Shown here one piece after another: positions 1 to 8,736 of a stretch of 64,000 bases of DNA. Where the stretch lies: positions 62,001 to 126,000 of the forward strand of contig NZ_SKFG01000002.1 of assembly GCF_004344915.1 (NCBI RefSeq), read 5' to 3'. Position 1 is the first letter of the stretch; each line of letters starts with the position of its first letter. The notes below the pieces were generated by a model. The model was not told where the DNA came from. It was given only the letters and a program-made list of their open reading frames with translations, and did not search any database. A program made the position numbers and the translations under genes. The DNA is from Paenibacillus albiflavus (GTDB lineage: Bacteria > Bacillota > Bacilli > Paenibacillales > NBRC-103111).

Positions 1-1167
1 GCGACGGAGTCTGCGAAAGAGGAGCTTCAGGAACAGCTTACAGGGCTGAAAGTCAAGGTGGCTTCTGTTTCTCAAGAAAAGCAAGGAATACGATCTCATG
101 TCAGTCGTCTGGAGCAAGATATCGAGACGATCACGTATGAGCTTAAGGCTAGCCGAGAAAGACTGGAGCAGTTACAGCTTAGCTATGAGACGAATGAACA
201 AGAGTCTGTGATACAGATTGAGCAACTCAATGATCTTCGTTTACGTAGAAATACATGTACGGAGCAGATTGATTACAAACGCGCTGATCGTTCAAAGCTG
301 TTAGATTTGATTCAGCAGGTCGAGAATGAAACACGTGAGCAAAGAAGCCAGCTCAAGGTGGTCGAGGAAGATCTACGAACGACTGAGGTGCGCGTGAATC
401 GATTGGATGTGGAGCTGGACAACCTTCTTAAGAAGCTTGGCGAAGAATATGAACTCAGCTATGAGCTTGCTAAGGAACGTTATCCTGCGCCTGAACAGAT
501 CGGACCGATTCAACAAGAGGTTAGAGATTTAAGGCGTCAGATCAATCAGTTAGGCGATGTGAACGTTGGAGCAATCGAGGAATATGCGCGGGTATCTGAA
601 CGTTATGAATTCCTTCATTCGCAGGAAAATGATTTAATCGAGGCTAAGACAACCCTATACGGGGTAATCCGAGAAATGGATGAAGAAATGTCCCGTCGTT
701 TCAAAATGACCTATGATGCGATTAGGTCACATTTTGGCACCGTATTTTCCAAGTTATTTGGTGGTGGACGCGCCGATCTGGTATTATCAGAACCAGACAA
801 CCTGCTAGAGACAGGGATCGATATTTTGGCACAGCCGCCAGGTAAAAAGCTGCAAAACCTCAGTCTTCTCTCAGGGGGGGAGCGTGCACTAACAGCGATT
901 GCTTTATTGTTCTCGATTTTGCATGTGAAGCCTGTACCGTTCTGTGTGCTGGATGAGGTAGAAGCCGCGCTCGATGAAGCGAACGTATCTCGATTTGCAG
1001 AGTATTTACGTGAGTTCTCACAAGTGACGCAATTTATCGTTGTTACGCACCGCAAAGGAACGATGGAGGAAGCCGATGTGCTGTACGGGGTAACAATGGA
1101 AGAAGCGGGGGTATCCAAGCTCGTATCGGTTCGTCTGGAAGAGGAAGAAAGCGTCATGCTGGCTTGA
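1..1167 (+). CDS. smc: Chromosome segregation ATPase SMC, C-terminal part (truncated by window edge)
   Basis: SMC dimerises with ScpA and ScpB as the bacterial condensin that organises the nucleoid. The reading frame is open from base 1, so the gene begins upstream. What remains is the end of the second coiled coil, rich in Glu, Gln, Arg and Lys, followed by the C-terminal half of the ATPase head. The head shows the ABC signature LSGGERA (about 868-888) and the Walker B segment with LDEVEAALDEAN (about 949-984). The hinge and the N-terminal Walker A half are not in the window. ftsY follows after a 69-base gap, the usual smc-ftsY order. Identification rests on the signature and Walker B block plus this neighbour. 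Confidence 0.97.
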   Translation, partial: ATESAKEELQEQLTGLKVKVASVSQEKQGIRSHVSRLEQDIETITYELKASRERLEQLQLSYETNEQESVIQIEQLNDLRLRRNTCTEQIDYKRADRSKLLDLIQQVENETREQRSQLKVVEEDLRTTEVRVNRLDVELDNLLKKLGEEYELSYELAKERYPAPEQIGPIQQEVRDLRRQINQLGDVNVGAIEEYARVSERYEFLHSQENDLIEAKTTLYGVIREMDEEMSRRFKMTYDAIRSHFGTVFSKLFGGGRADLVLSEPDNLLETGIDILAQPPGKKLQNLSLLSGGERALTAIALLFSILHVKPVPFCVLDEVEAALDEANVSRFAEYLREFSQVTQFIVVTHRKGTMEEADVLYGVTMEEAGVSKLVSVRLEEEESVMLA

Positions 1168-1236
1168 TGAAAGATTAGCTTCAAGAGCATTTTACAAGAG
1201 AAATCGATTAGACAAGGTCAGATAGGGGATAAGTTC

Positions 1237-2223
1237 ATGAGTTTTTTTCAAAAATTAAAGCAAAGTATTTCATCCAAAGCAGAGCAAGTAACAAGCAAAT
1301 TTAAAGAGGGCTTAGCGAAAACACGCGACGTGTTCGTTGAGCGAGTGGAAGATTTGTTTTCACGGACGAAAAAAATTGATGAGGATTTCTATGAAGAGCT
1401 GGAAGAGATCTTGATCGGTGCGGACGTAGGCGTGACAACAGTGATGAACCTAATCAGCGATCTTCGTACTGAAGTGAAGAAACAGAAGATTGAGGATCCG
1501 AGCCAGCTTCAACCGATCTTAACGGAGAAGCTTGTAGAACTGCTATCAGGCACACAGAACGGTACTTTAAACATGGCGTCATCAGGGCTGACGGTTATCC
1601 TGTTTGTCGGGGTGAACGGTGTTGGTAAAACGACAACGATTGGTAAAATGGCGCATATGTTCAAGTCCCAGGGTAAGAAGGTTCTACTGGCAGCAGGCGA
1701 TACGTTCCGTGCGGCAGCGATTGAGCAGCTTGAAACTTGGGGGCAACGCGTTGGCGTTGATGTCATTAAGCAGCAATCGGGCTCTGATCCAGCGGCGGTG
1801 ATGTTCGATGCGGTACAGGCTGCCAAGAATCGTGGAGCGGATGTTCTGCTATGTGATACCGCAGGTCGTTTGCAGAACAAAATCAACTTGATGGAAGAGC
1901 TGGGCAAAATTTATCGCGTCATCCAGCGTGAAGTGCCCGATGCGCCGCATGAGACTTTGCTTGTGCTTGATGCGACAACAGGTCAGAATGCACTGAATCA
2001 GGCTAAAATGTTTGGCGACAAAGCTGGTTTAACAGGACTTGTACTAACCAAGCTTGATGGAACTGCCAAAGGTGGAATCGTTGTTGCCATCCGTCAGGAG
2101 TTGGAGATTCCAGTTAAATACGTAGGTCTTGGCGAGAAAATGGATGATTTGCAGCCATTTGATTCCGAGCAGTTCGTACATGCCTTATTCGGTAAATGGG
2201 CTGCAGAAAGCAAAGAAGAATAA
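1237..2223 (+). CDS. ftsY: Signal recognition particle receptor FtsY
   Basis: FtsY is the membrane-associated SRP receptor GTPase. It docks Ffh-bound ribosomes at the Sec translocon. The protein has 328 residues. A short basic and acidic N-terminal region leads into the NG domain. The P-loop GVNGVGKTT starts near residue 125, and DTFRAAAIEQL, DTAGRLQN and TKLDGTAKGG follow in the order expected for SRP-family GTPases. It lacks the long acidic A domain of enterobacterial FtsY, as is normal in Firmicutes. The ATG at 1237 follows a GGGGA ribosome binding site. Its partner ffh lies 0.5 kb downstream. Confidence 0.98.
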   Translation: MSFFQKLKQSISSKAEQVTSKFKEGLAKTRDVFVERVEDLFSRTKKIDEDFYEELEEILIGADVGVTTVMNLISDLRTEVKKQKIEDPSQLQPILTEKLVELLSGTQNGTLNMASSGLTVILFVGVNGVGKTTTIGKMAHMFKSQGKKVLLAAGDTFRAAAIEQLETWGQRVGVDVIKQQSGSDPAAVMFDAVQAAKNRGADVLLCDTAGRLQNKINLMEELGKIYRVIQREVPDAPHETLLVLDATTGQNALNQAKMFGDKAGLTGLVLTKLDGTAKGGIVVAIRQELEIPVKYVGLGEKMDDLQPFDSEQFVHALFGKWAAESKEE

Positions 2224-2250
2224 TCCATCATAACTGTCAATGTAAAAGCC

Positions 2251-2279
2251 TTGACAATGGGTTATTGATCAGGTAATAT
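2251..2279 (+). promoter_or_regulatory. Sigma-A type promoter for ylxM-ffh
   Basis: A perfect -35 box TTGACA (2251-2256) is followed by a 17-base spacer and the -10 box TAATAT (2274-2279). It lies in the ftsY-ylxM gap about 65 bases before the ylxM start. It would let ylxM-ffh be transcribed separately from smc-ftsY. Seen directly in the sequence; activity is inferred. Confidence 0.75.
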
Positions 2280-2343
2280 AAAGAACGTTGTTAGTGTAAA
2301 GGATATCACCTTGACAGAGGTAAGATGCGGAGGCGGACGATTG

Positions 2344-2703
2344 ATGAAAGACGAAGCACTCGCTAAGACGAATCGAATTAATTTATTGTTTGATTTTTAC
2401 GAACCTCTGCTCACGGACAAGCAACGCACGTTCCTGAGTCATTATTTTCACGATGATTATTCCTTGGGAGAGATTGCAGAGAACTACGGCGTCTCGCGTC
2501 AAGCGGTTTATGAGCATATCAAGCGGGCAGAGCTTTCGTTAGGTGATTACGAAGCGAAGCTGGGTCTACTTACGAAGCATGAGCGTAGACAGCAGCTATT
2601 GCGTCAACTTGAAGAACTTCTGAATCAATCGAATTGTGAAGAAAAACAGGGCTTACAGGTACAAGCGGGTATTCTCTTGCATGAAATTGAACGGATCGAT
2701 TAG
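2344..2703 (+). CDS. ylxM: YlxM-type helix-turn-helix protein, SRP-associated regulator
   Basis: YlxM/p13 family proteins are small winged-helix-like proteins encoded just before ffh. They bind SRP RNA and modulate SRP GTPase activity. The protein has 119 residues. The N-terminal half matches the family, with [15 protein letters not shown] and then the helix-turn-helix [21 protein letters not shown]. The rest is helical and charged. The ATG at 2344 is preferred to an in-frame TTG at 2311 because GGAGG (2329-2333) sits ten bases before it and family members begin at this point. ffh starts 17 bases after the stop, consistent with cotranscription. Confidence 0.93.
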   Translation: MKDEALAKTNRINLLFDFYEPLLTDKQRTFLSHYFHDDYSLGEIAENYGVSRQAVYEHIKRAELSLGDYEAKLGLLTKHERRQQLLRQLEELLNQSNCEEKQGLQVQAGILLHEIERID

Positions 2704-2720
2704 AGAGTAGGTGGTGCTAC

Positions 2721-4088
2721 ATGGCATTTGAAGGATTGTCGAATCGTTTACAAAGCGTGTTCAGTAAATTGCGCACGAAAGGCAAGTTGACGGAGGAAGA
2801 TGTCACCGCAGCATTGCGCGAAGTTCGCCTAGCACTACTCGAAGCGGACGTAAACTTTAAAGTTGTTAAAGAGTTTGTTGCCAAAGTTAAAGAACGTGCT
2901 ATTGGACAAGAAGTCATGAAAAGCTTCACGCCAGGCATGGTTGTTATTGATATAGTAAATAAAGAATTGACGGCTCTGATGGGTGGAACGAACAGCAAGC
3001 TTGCGCGTTCCAACAAGCCACCAACTGTGATTATGATGGTAGGTTTGCAGGGTGCTGGTAAAACAACCTCTTCAGGTAAGCTTTCGAAGTTATTGACCAA
3101 GGAAGGTCGCAGACCACTCCTTGTTGCGTGTGATATTTATCGCCCTGCAGCGATCAAACAGCTTCAAGTGCTCGGTGAGCAATTGAAGGTGCCTGTATTC
3201 GCAATGGGCGATCAAGTAAGTCCAGTCGAGATTGCCAAGGCTGGACTGAAGCATGCGGAAGATCACGGTCACGACTACGTGATCATAGATACCGCAGGGC
3301 GTCTCCACATTGATGAGACGCTGATGCAGGAGCTGCGCGATATTCACGCAGCGATTGAACCCGACGAGGTGCTGTTAGTTGTCGACTCGATGACGGGGCA
3401 AGATGCCGTCAATGTCGCGGAGAACTTCCACCAGCAGCTCTCGTTAACCGGCGTCGTGCTAACCAAGCTCGACGGAGATACGCGCGGCGGTGCGGCCCTA
3501 TCGGTCAAAGCCGTTACCGGCTGCCCGATCAAATTCGCCGCGATGGGTGAAAAGCTTGACGCCTTGGAGCCGTTCCATCCGGAACGCATGGCGTCACGTA
3601 TTCTCGGCATGGGCGATATGCTTACGCTGATTGAGAAAGCTCAATCAGGCATCGATGCCGAGAAAGCCAAAGAAATGGAACGTAAAATGCGCACAGCGGA
3701 ATTTACGTTCGAGGATTTCCTAGAGCAAATGGAGCAGGTTCGCAAGATGGGACCGCTTGACCAATTGTTCGAAATGCTTCCAGGTGCGAACAAGATGAAG
3801 GGTCTTAAGGACATGAAGGTTGACGATAAGCAGCTCACTAGAGTTGAGTCGATCGTCAAATCCATGACGAAGGAAGAGAAGCTGCATCCAGAACTGCTGA
3901 ACCATAGCAGACGCAAGCGGATTGCAGCAGGCTCAGGTAATTCGCTTACAGATGTTAATCGTTTCATCAAGCAATTCGAAGATATGAAGAAAATGATGAA
4001 GCAATTCTCTGGTATGATGGGTCCTAAGGGCAAAGGTATGAAAGGTCTTAAAGGCAAGCTCGGCAAAGGGTTCAAATTCCCTTTCTAG
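2721..4088 (+). CDS. ffh: Signal recognition particle protein Ffh
   Basis: Ffh is the SRP54 GTPase that binds signal peptides and 4.5S/6S SRP RNA. The protein has 455 residues. Domains in order are the N four-helix bundle, the G domain (P-loop GLQGAGKTT near residue 108, DIYRPAAIKQL, DTAGRLHID, TKLDGDTRGGA) and the Met-rich M domain ending in a basic, Gly-rich tail. The SRP RNA-binding helix-turn-helix around HSRRKRIAAGSG is present. The bases from roughly 3340 to 3600 have visibly more G or C at third codon positions than the rest of the gene. The start is fixed by AGGTGG seven bases upstream. Confidence 0.98.
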   Translation: MAFEGLSNRLQSVFSKLRTKGKLTEEDVTAALREVRLALLEADVNFKVVKEFVAKVKERAIGQEVMKSFTPGMVVIDIVNKELTALMGGTNSKLARSNKPPTVIMMVGLQGAGKTTSSGKLSKLLTKEGRRPLLVACDIYRPAAIKQLQVLGEQLKVPVFAMGDQVSPVEIAKAGLKHAEDHGHDYVIIDTAGRLHIDETLMQELRDIHAAIEPDEVLLVVDSMTGQDAVNVAENFHQQLSLTGVVLTKLDGDTRGGAALSVKAVTGCPIKFAAMGEKLDALEPFHPERMASRILGMGDMLTLIEKAQSGIDAEKAKEMERKMRTAEFTFEDFLEQMEQVRKMGPLDQLFEMLPGANKMKGLKDMKVDDKQLTRVESIVKSMTKEEKLHPELLNHSRRKRIAAGSGNSLTDVNRFIKQFEDMKKMMKQFSGMMGPKGKGMKGLKGKLGKGFKFPF

Positions 4089-4163
4089 TGATAGTATTCC
4101 GCTCTCGTAGCGTGAACCTAATATAAGGTAAGTTCCATAATTTTTGGAGGAGGTGAAATAACA

Positions 4164-4436
4164 ATGGCAGTTCGTATTCGTCTAAAGCGTATGGGTGCTC
4201 ACAAAGCTCCTTTCTATCGTGTAGTCGTTTCTGATTCTCGTTCCCCGCGTGACGGTCGTTTCATCGAGGAAATCGGTACTTACAATCCGGTTGCTCAACC
4301 AGCAGTGGTTAACATCGATGAAGAGAAAGCTCTTAAATGGCTACAAACAGGTGCGCAAGCATCTGATACAGTTCGCAATCTTTTTAGCAAAGCAGGTTTG
4401 ATGACTAAGTTTCATGAGCTTAAGCAACAGAAATAA
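4164..4436 (+). CDS. rpsP: Small ribosomal subunit protein bS16
   Basis: This 90-residue basic protein is bS16, needed for 30S assembly. The N-terminus [19 protein letters not shown], then [19 protein letters not shown] and a C-terminal helix, is diagnostic. A strong GGAGGAGGTG ribosome binding site lies nine bases before the ATG. It is followed by khpA, rimM and trmD, the classic rpsP-rimM-trmD order seen across bacteria. Confidence 0.99.
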   Translation: MAVRIRLKRMGAHKAPFYRVVVSDSRSPRDGRFIEEIGTYNPVAQPAVVNIDEEKALKWLQTGAQASDTVRNLFSKAGLMTKFHELKQQK

Positions 4437-4472
4437 GGTTAACCGCTATAATCTGCTCCCTTGGAGGGTATT

Positions 4473-4703
4473 ATGAAAGATGTAATCATCGTTATCGCGA
4501 AGGCGCTCGTTGATCATCCGGAGGATGTACGCGTCAATGTGGTTGAGAGTGATAAGAGTGTGACTTACGAGCTTTCCGTTCATCCTAGTGATGTCGGCAA
4601 AGTCATCGGTAAGGGCGGTCGTATTGCTAAATCAATTCGCACGGTCGTAACTTCCGCAGCAGTTAAGCAAAACAAACGTGTGACTGTAGAGATTGTCTCT
4701 TAA
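4473..4703 (+). CDS. khpA: KH-domain RNA-binding protein KhpA
   Basis: KhpA (YlqC) is a small single KH-domain RNA-binding protein that pairs with KhpB/EloR and influences RNA stability and cell elongation in Gram-positive bacteria. The 76-residue protein carries the KH signature VGKVIGKGGRIAKSI, with GKGG as the nucleic-acid-binding GxxG loop. The ATG at 4473 sits five bases after GGAGG; an in-frame TTG at 4461 is upstream of that site and is rejected. The usual rpsP-khpA linkage supports the call. A terminator follows the stop at once. Confidence 0.95.
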   Translation: MKDVIIVIAKALVDHPEDVRVNVVESDKSVTYELSVHPSDVGKVIGKGGRIAKSIRTVVTSAAVKQNKRVTVEIVS

Positions 4704-4711
4704 TAGAGAAG

Positions 4712-4736
4712 GGTTAGGAATACTCCTAACCTTTTT
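4712..4736 (+). terminator. Intrinsic terminator after khpA
   Basis: A perfect 8-bp stem GGTTAGGA/TCCTAACC (4712-4719 and 4724-4731) with a 4-base loop is followed by five Ts. It should end at least part of the ffh-rpsP-khpA transcript. Confidence 0.9.
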
Positions 4737-4737
4737 C

Positions 4738-4746
4738 TGTTATAAT
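4738..4746 (+). promoter_or_regulatory. Extended -10 promoter candidate for rimM-trmD
   Basis: TGTTATAAT is an exact extended -10 element (TGnTATAAT). It begins two bases after the T-run of the khpA terminator. No good -35 box is found 17 bases upstream. It would restart transcription for rimM-trmD with a leader of about 135 bases. Confidence 0.45.
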
Positions 4747-4834
4747 GAAGGTCTAATCAATGTTCATCACCATAATGAGTGCTTGACTATCGTCCGTGGA
4801 ATTGTGATGACCATATAGGAGGTCAAGAACTAAT

Positions 4835-4867
4835 TTGAATGATGAACAATACATCAATAACATTTAG
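4835..4867 (+). other. Possible 10-codon leader ORF before rimM
   Basis: A TTG start at 4835 opens ten codons (MNDEQYINNI) and stops with TAG at 4865. It lies eleven bases behind a strong AGGAGGT (4817-4823). Its stop codon overlaps the second AGGAGGT (4866-4872) that serves rimM. Two tandem strong ribosome binding sites, one of them serving no long gene, suggest a translated, possibly coupled leader. No family is recognised, and chance is possible. Confidence 0.25.
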
Positions 4868-4885
4868 GAGGTACAGAGATCACCT

Positions 4886-5407
4886 ATGGATCAAATCTTA
4901 CATACAGTTGGAGAGATTGTTAATACACACGGGATTCGCGGCGAGCTTAAAATTGTGCCGCATACTGATTTTGCTGAGGAGCGTTTTGCAAAAGGGAGCA
5001 AGCTCGTTATTGTTGCTTCTAATGGCGCGAAAACGGAGGTCACCGTACAATCCTCACGTTTAAATAAGAAAGTCTATATCATTTTATTTAAAGACTTTAC
5101 GAATATTAATGAAGTTGAGAAATTTAAAGGCAGTTTGTTAAAGATTGATGAGAAGTATCAAGATGATCTTGAAGATGACGAATATTATTATCATGAAATC
5201 ATCGGCTGCATGGTGGAAACTGAAGAAGGCGAACAGCTAGGAGAAATCATAGAGATTCTTTCGCCTGGAGCGAATGATGTATGGGTAATTAATCGTCCGA
5301 AGAATAAGCAATTGCTCATTCCTGTAATTGATGATGTCGTTCTAGAAGTAGATGTAGCGAATAAAAAGGTGATCGTTTCCTTAATGGAGGGTTTACTCGA
5401 CGAATGA
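4886..5407 (+). CDS. rimM: Ribosome maturation factor RimM
   Basis: RimM binds uS19 and helps the 30S head and 16S rRNA 3' domain mature. The 173-residue protein shows an N-terminal beta barrel beginning with [16 protein letters not shown] and a C-terminal PRC-barrel beginning around the segment with [13 protein letters not shown]. Both have the normal family length. The ATG at 4886 has AGGAGGTA 13 bases upstream. Its end overlaps trmD by four bases (ATGA), so the two are translationally coupled. Confidence 0.97.
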   Translation: MDQILHTVGEIVNTHGIRGELKIVPHTDFAEERFAKGSKLVIVASNGAKTEVTVQSSRLNKKVYIILFKDFTNINEVEKFKGSLLKIDEKYQDDLEDDEYYYHEIIGCMVETEEGEQLGEIIEILSPGANDVWVINRPKNKQLLIPVIDDVVLEVDVANKKVIVSLMEGLLDE

Positions 5408-6162
5408 GAATTGATGTAATGACGTTATTTCCTGCTATGTTTGAAGGGGTATTCTCCTCCTCTATTCTGGGTAAAGCCAAAGATAAGGGGCTCGTTGAGT
5501 TAAATACGATTAATTTTCGTGATTATACGAAAGACAAGCATAATTCGGTTGATGATTACCCCTATGGTGGAGGCGGAGGCATGGTGCTGAAGCCAGAGCC
5601 TTTATTTGAAGCTGTCGAATCGTTGACGGACAGTGTTAAGACGGAGGCCATGCCTCGTGTGATCCTCATGTGTCCACAAGGTGAGAAGTTCACGCAGAAG
5701 AAGGCTGAAGAGCTGTCGAAGGAAAGTCATTTAATCTTCGTATGCGGGCATTATGAAGGGTATGATGAGCGAATTCGCGAATTCCTTGTCACGGATGAGC
5801 TGTCTATCGGGGATTACGTTCTAACAGGTGGCGAGCTACCTGCGATGGTCGTGATTGATTCGGTTGCAAGGCTTTTGCCCGGTGTGCTTGGCAACGAAAC
5901 ATCAGCGGTGACAGATTCTTTCTCAACAGGCTTGCTAGAATATCCGCAATATACGCGTCCTGTAAGCTTTCGCGGGATGGATGTCCCAGACATTCTGCTG
6001 TCTGGACATCATTTGAACATCGAAACTTGGCGCCGCAAACAATCGTTCTTGCGCACACTTGAGCGTCGTCCAGATATGCTAGAGGGTCTCGAGCTATCGA
6101 AGGAACAAATGAAATGGAAGCAAGAATGGCTGGCACAGCATAACGGACGAGATGAACAATAA
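5404..6162 (+). CDS. trmD: tRNA (guanine-N1)-methyltransferase TrmD
   Basis: TrmD uses S-adenosylmethionine to make m1G37 next to the anticodon, which prevents +1 frameshifting. The 252-residue protein has the SPOUT trefoil-knot motifs [25 protein letters not shown] and [13 protein letters not shown], followed by a basic C-terminal helical region. The start overlaps rimM by four bases. In most genomes rplS follows directly; here a terminator and an 8-kb sugar cassette come first. Confidence 0.98.
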   Translation: MRIDVMTLFPAMFEGVFSSSILGKAKDKGLVELNTINFRDYTKDKHNSVDDYPYGGGGGMVLKPEPLFEAVESLTDSVKTEAMPRVILMCPQGEKFTQKKAEELSKESHLIFVCGHYEGYDERIREFLVTDELSIGDYVLTGGELPAMVVIDSVARLLPGVLGNETSAVTDSFSTGLLEYPQYTRPVSFRGMDVPDILLSGHHLNIETWRRKQSFLRTLERRPDMLEGLELSKEQMKWKQEWLAQHNGRDEQ

Positions 6163-6182
6163 ATTATAAAATGAAACAAGGT

Positions 6183-6215
6183 AAGATGACGTAGATACTG
6201 ACGTCATCTTTTTTT
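6183..6215 (+). terminator. Intrinsic terminator after trmD
   Basis: A 10-bp stem AAGATGACGT/ACGTCATCTT (6183-6192 and 6201-6210) with an 8-base loop runs into seven Ts. It closes the rimM-trmD transcript and separates it from the sugar cassette. Confidence 0.92.
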
Positions 6216-6337
6216 GCGTCATAAGAATTTCAACCTCACATCGAAAGAATAACACCTAACATAAATTTCCACCTTCTTTTATGATCGAGTTGTAAGCATA
6301 TACGAACTAAATTAAGAAGAGGAAGGGGAACGTGAGT

Positions 6338-7696
6338 ATGTTTCATCGGAAATTCATAAAGACGATTACAACCTTGTTATCTGTAATGCTTGTATTAACG
6401 CTCGCAGCTTGTGGGGGATCCTCAGGAAATTCGTCGTCATCAGATACACCAAAGCCATCTGAACCTGCAAGTGCGACTACGACGCCTGCTGCGTCAGAAG
6501 CTCCTAAGACAGAAGAACCAATCGAATTAACGTTCTGGACATTAGGGACGAACGGGTATGATGAATTAGCTAAGGAATACAAGAAAGTGAAGCCGAATAT
6601 TACGATCAAGATACAGAATACTTCGGATCAGACTGCACATCACAACAATATGTTGACAGCACTTTCAGCCGGTAAGGGAGCGCCAGATATTTTCATGCTA
6701 GAGATTGCCTTCCTTGAAAGGTTCATGGAGGCGAAGGATAGCTTTGTGAACTTGAATGATCTAGGCGCGAAGGATTTGAAAGGCAATTACTTGGACTGGA
6801 AATGGAGCCAAGCTTCTTCTGATAATGGCAATTATCAATTTGGTCTGCCAACCGATGTAGGTCCAACGGTTGCTTACTATCGTACGGATTTGCTTGCGCA
6901 AGCAGGTATGCCTACTGATCCAGAAGGCTTCTACAAGACGATCGATACATGGGATAAATTCGATGCAGTCGCAAAAGAATTTAAGGCAAAGACAGGCAAG
7001 GTTTTCGTTGATATGCCTGACCTTTTATACAATTCCATTCGTGACCAAGCAAATGAGATCTACTATGACAAAGATGACAACTTCATTGGCGATACGAATC
7101 CACAAGTGAAGAAAGCATGGGATTATACTGTTAAAGCGATACAGGAAGGATGGGTAGGGAACAATTCGTTGTGGACGCCTGAATGGGGGCAAGCAACGAA
7201 CAATGGTGACTTCGCGGTGCTTCTAGGACCTGCATGGATGTCAGGCGTTATTAAAGGCAATGCCAAAGATGCTTCAGGCAAATGGATGATTACGCAAATG
7301 CCAGAAGGACCAGGTAACTGGGGAGGATCTTTCATCTCACTTCCAAAAGAAGGGAAGCATCCAAAAGAAGCGTTTGAATTCATTTCCTGGCTTTTAAACA
7401 AAGATCAGCAATTGACATCCTTCAAAACAAACGGGTTGATGCCATCCATTCCTGCTCTATATGATGATCCTGCATTCACAGGATACATTGATGATTATTA
7501 TAACAAGCAAGCAGTTGCGGTGGAATTCGGTAAAGCTGCTAAGAACGTGAAGCAGATTCATTATGGCAAATTGCATGATGGAACCGATAGCATTTTTAAA
7601 GATGGACTTCGCAATGTTCTTTCCAAAAAATCGGATCCGAACAAAGAATGGGATGATGTCATTAAGAAAGTCAAAGAATTGAATAAACGCAGTTAA
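6338..7696 (+). CDS. ABC transporter substrate-binding lipoprotein (family 1, carbohydrate)
   Basis: This is an extracytoplasmic solute-binding protein of the sugar/oligosaccharide type. The 452-residue precursor begins with a basic n-region and hydrophobic core, then the lipobox LTLAACG, so it should be lipid-anchored at a Cys near residue 25. A Ser/Pro/Thr-rich linker leads into the binding domain starting near IELTFWTLGTNGYDE. The ATG at 6338 lies nine bases after GGAAGGGG; a GTG at 6332 is also possible. Two matching permease genes follow. No ATPase gene is present, so a shared MsmX-type ATPase elsewhere is likely. The sugar cannot be deduced. Confidence 0.9.
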   Translation: MFHRKFIKTITTLLSVMLVLTLAACGGSSGNSSSSDTPKPSEPASATTTPAASEAPKTEEPIELTFWTLGTNGYDELAKEYKKVKPNITIKIQNTSDQTAHHNNMLTALSAGKGAPDIFMLEIAFLERFMEAKDSFVNLNDLGAKDLKGNYLDWKWSQASSDNGNYQFGLPTDVGPTVAYYRTDLLAQAGMPTDPEGFYKTIDTWDKFDAVAKEFKAKTGKVFVDMPDLLYNSIRDQANEIYYDKDDNFIGDTNPQVKKAWDYTVKAIQEGWVGNNSLWTPEWGQATNNGDFAVLLGPAWMSGVIKGNAKDASGKWMITQMPEGPGNWGGSFISLPKEGKHPKEAFEFISWLLNKDQQLTSFKTNGLMPSIPALYDDPAFTGYIDDYYNKQAVAVEFGKAAKNVKQIHYGKLHDGTDSIFKDGLRNVLSKKSDPNKEWDDVIKKVKELNKRS

Positions 7697-7725
7697 TTCC
7701 TCGCCGAATTCATCTGCTATTCCGT

Positions 7726-7764
7726 ATAAAGAGTTTGTGTGCCAAAGTCACATGAACTCTTTAT
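7726..7764 (+). other. Intercistronic stem-loop between binding protein and permeases
   Basis: A 16-bp hairpin with two G-U pairs is anchored by ATAAAGAGTT (7726-7735) and AACTCTTTAT (7755-7764) and has a 7-base loop. It is followed by TATATCC rather than a proper T-run. In binding-protein operons such hairpins commonly protect the upstream mRNA or partly terminate transcription, giving excess binding protein over permease. That role is inferred. Confidence 0.7.
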
Positions 7765-7791
7765 ATCCTTAATTCTCATAGGTGGTGTCAT

Positions 7792-8736
7792 ATGAGTGAG
7801 ACGAATCCAGTATTAAATGAGCAGAAAACAAGTACTAAACGACCCATGTTAACCGAGAAGGTACGCAGTTCATTAACGGCCTATTTATATATCTCACCTT
7901 TCTTTGTGTTATTTCTTGTGTTCGGAATCTATCCCATTTTCTATACATTTTATTTGTCCTTCTTTAAATGGAATGGACTTGGTGCGATGAAGTATGTTGG
8001 TTTTACGAATTTTGAGCTTGTCCTAGGTGATCCGTTATTCTGGCAATCATTCTGGAACACGCTGATTATGGGCTTACTTGGGACAGTTCCACAATTAATT
8101 ATTGCGCTATTGCTAGCGGTTGCCCTACATTCAGGAATAAAACGGTTCCGCAAAACGTTAAGAACGATCTATTTTATGCCGAATATTACATCAATTGTTG
8201 CTGTCACGATTGTATTCAGTGCTATTTTCTCAAACAAAGGGATGGCGAACGCAGCATTAGGTGTTTTTGGTATTGACCCTATGGCATGGGATGTCGATTA
8301 TTGGGGTGTGAAGCTTGCCATTGCAACGATGGTTCTATGGCGATGGACGGGTTATAATGCGATCATTTACTTCACAGGCTTGCAAAGTATCCCGAATGAC
8401 TTGTATGAAGCAGCTAAAATCGATGGTGCGAACAAGTATCAATTACTTATGCATATCACCATTCCGAATTTGCGGCCGTTTATCATTTTTACCATATTGA
8501 TTTCAACGATTGGAAGTTTACAGCTGTTCACGGAGCCTTATGTATTCTTAGGGCAGGGTGGATCGGCCTCCACTAGGGAAGAAGGCCTAACAATGGTAAT
8601 CTATATGTTCAGTGAAGCGTTCCGCAATGGGTTCTTTGGAACGGCTGCTGCGACTTCCGTTATCTTATTCGTATTTACGGTAATTATTTCCTTATTGAAT
8701 ACGCTGCTATCTAGGAAAATCGGAGGTGCTTCATGA
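7792..8736 (+). CDS. Sugar ABC transporter permease, MalF/UgpA type
   Basis: This is an integral membrane permease of the carbohydrate uptake family (CUT1). The 314-residue protein has about six hydrophobic spans. The EAA loop YEAAKIDGANKYQLLMHITIP near residue 205 contacts the ATPase. The N-terminus is a hydrophilic cytosolic stretch of about 28 residues. AGGTGG precedes the ATG by eight bases. It overlaps the next permease by four bases. It forms the heterodimeric channel with that partner and receives substrate from the lipoprotein encoded upstream. Confidence 0.93.
   Translation: MSETNPVLNEQKTSTKRPMLTEKVRSSLTAYLYISPFFVLFLVFGIYPIFYTFYLSFFKWNGLGAMKYVGFTNFELVLGDPLFWQSFWNTLIMGLLGTVPQLIIALLLAVALHSGIKRFRKTLRTIYFMPNITSIVAVTIVFSAIFSNKGMANAALGVFGIDPMAWDVDYWGVKLAIATMVLWRWTGYNAIIYFTGLQSIPNDLYEAAKIDGANKYQLLMHITIPNLRPFIIFTILISTIGSLQLFTEPYVFLGQGGSASTREEGLTMVIYMFSEAFRNGFFGTAAATSVILFVFTVIISLLNTLLSRKIGGAS

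Noticed and set aside
2717-4075. Minus-strand open frames opposite ffh
   Set aside because: ffh is complete and conserved on the plus strand; the antisense frames have no ribosome binding sites or recognisable motifs.
4764-4810. rimM leader hairpin as a truncated copy of the 231-bp repeat
   Set aside because: Only a short GTGCTTGAC word is shared; too little to call homology.
6216-6337. Promoter or catabolite-response site before the sugar operon
   Set aside because: A TTGTAA at 6290 has no matching -10 box, and no good cre-like palindrome is visible.
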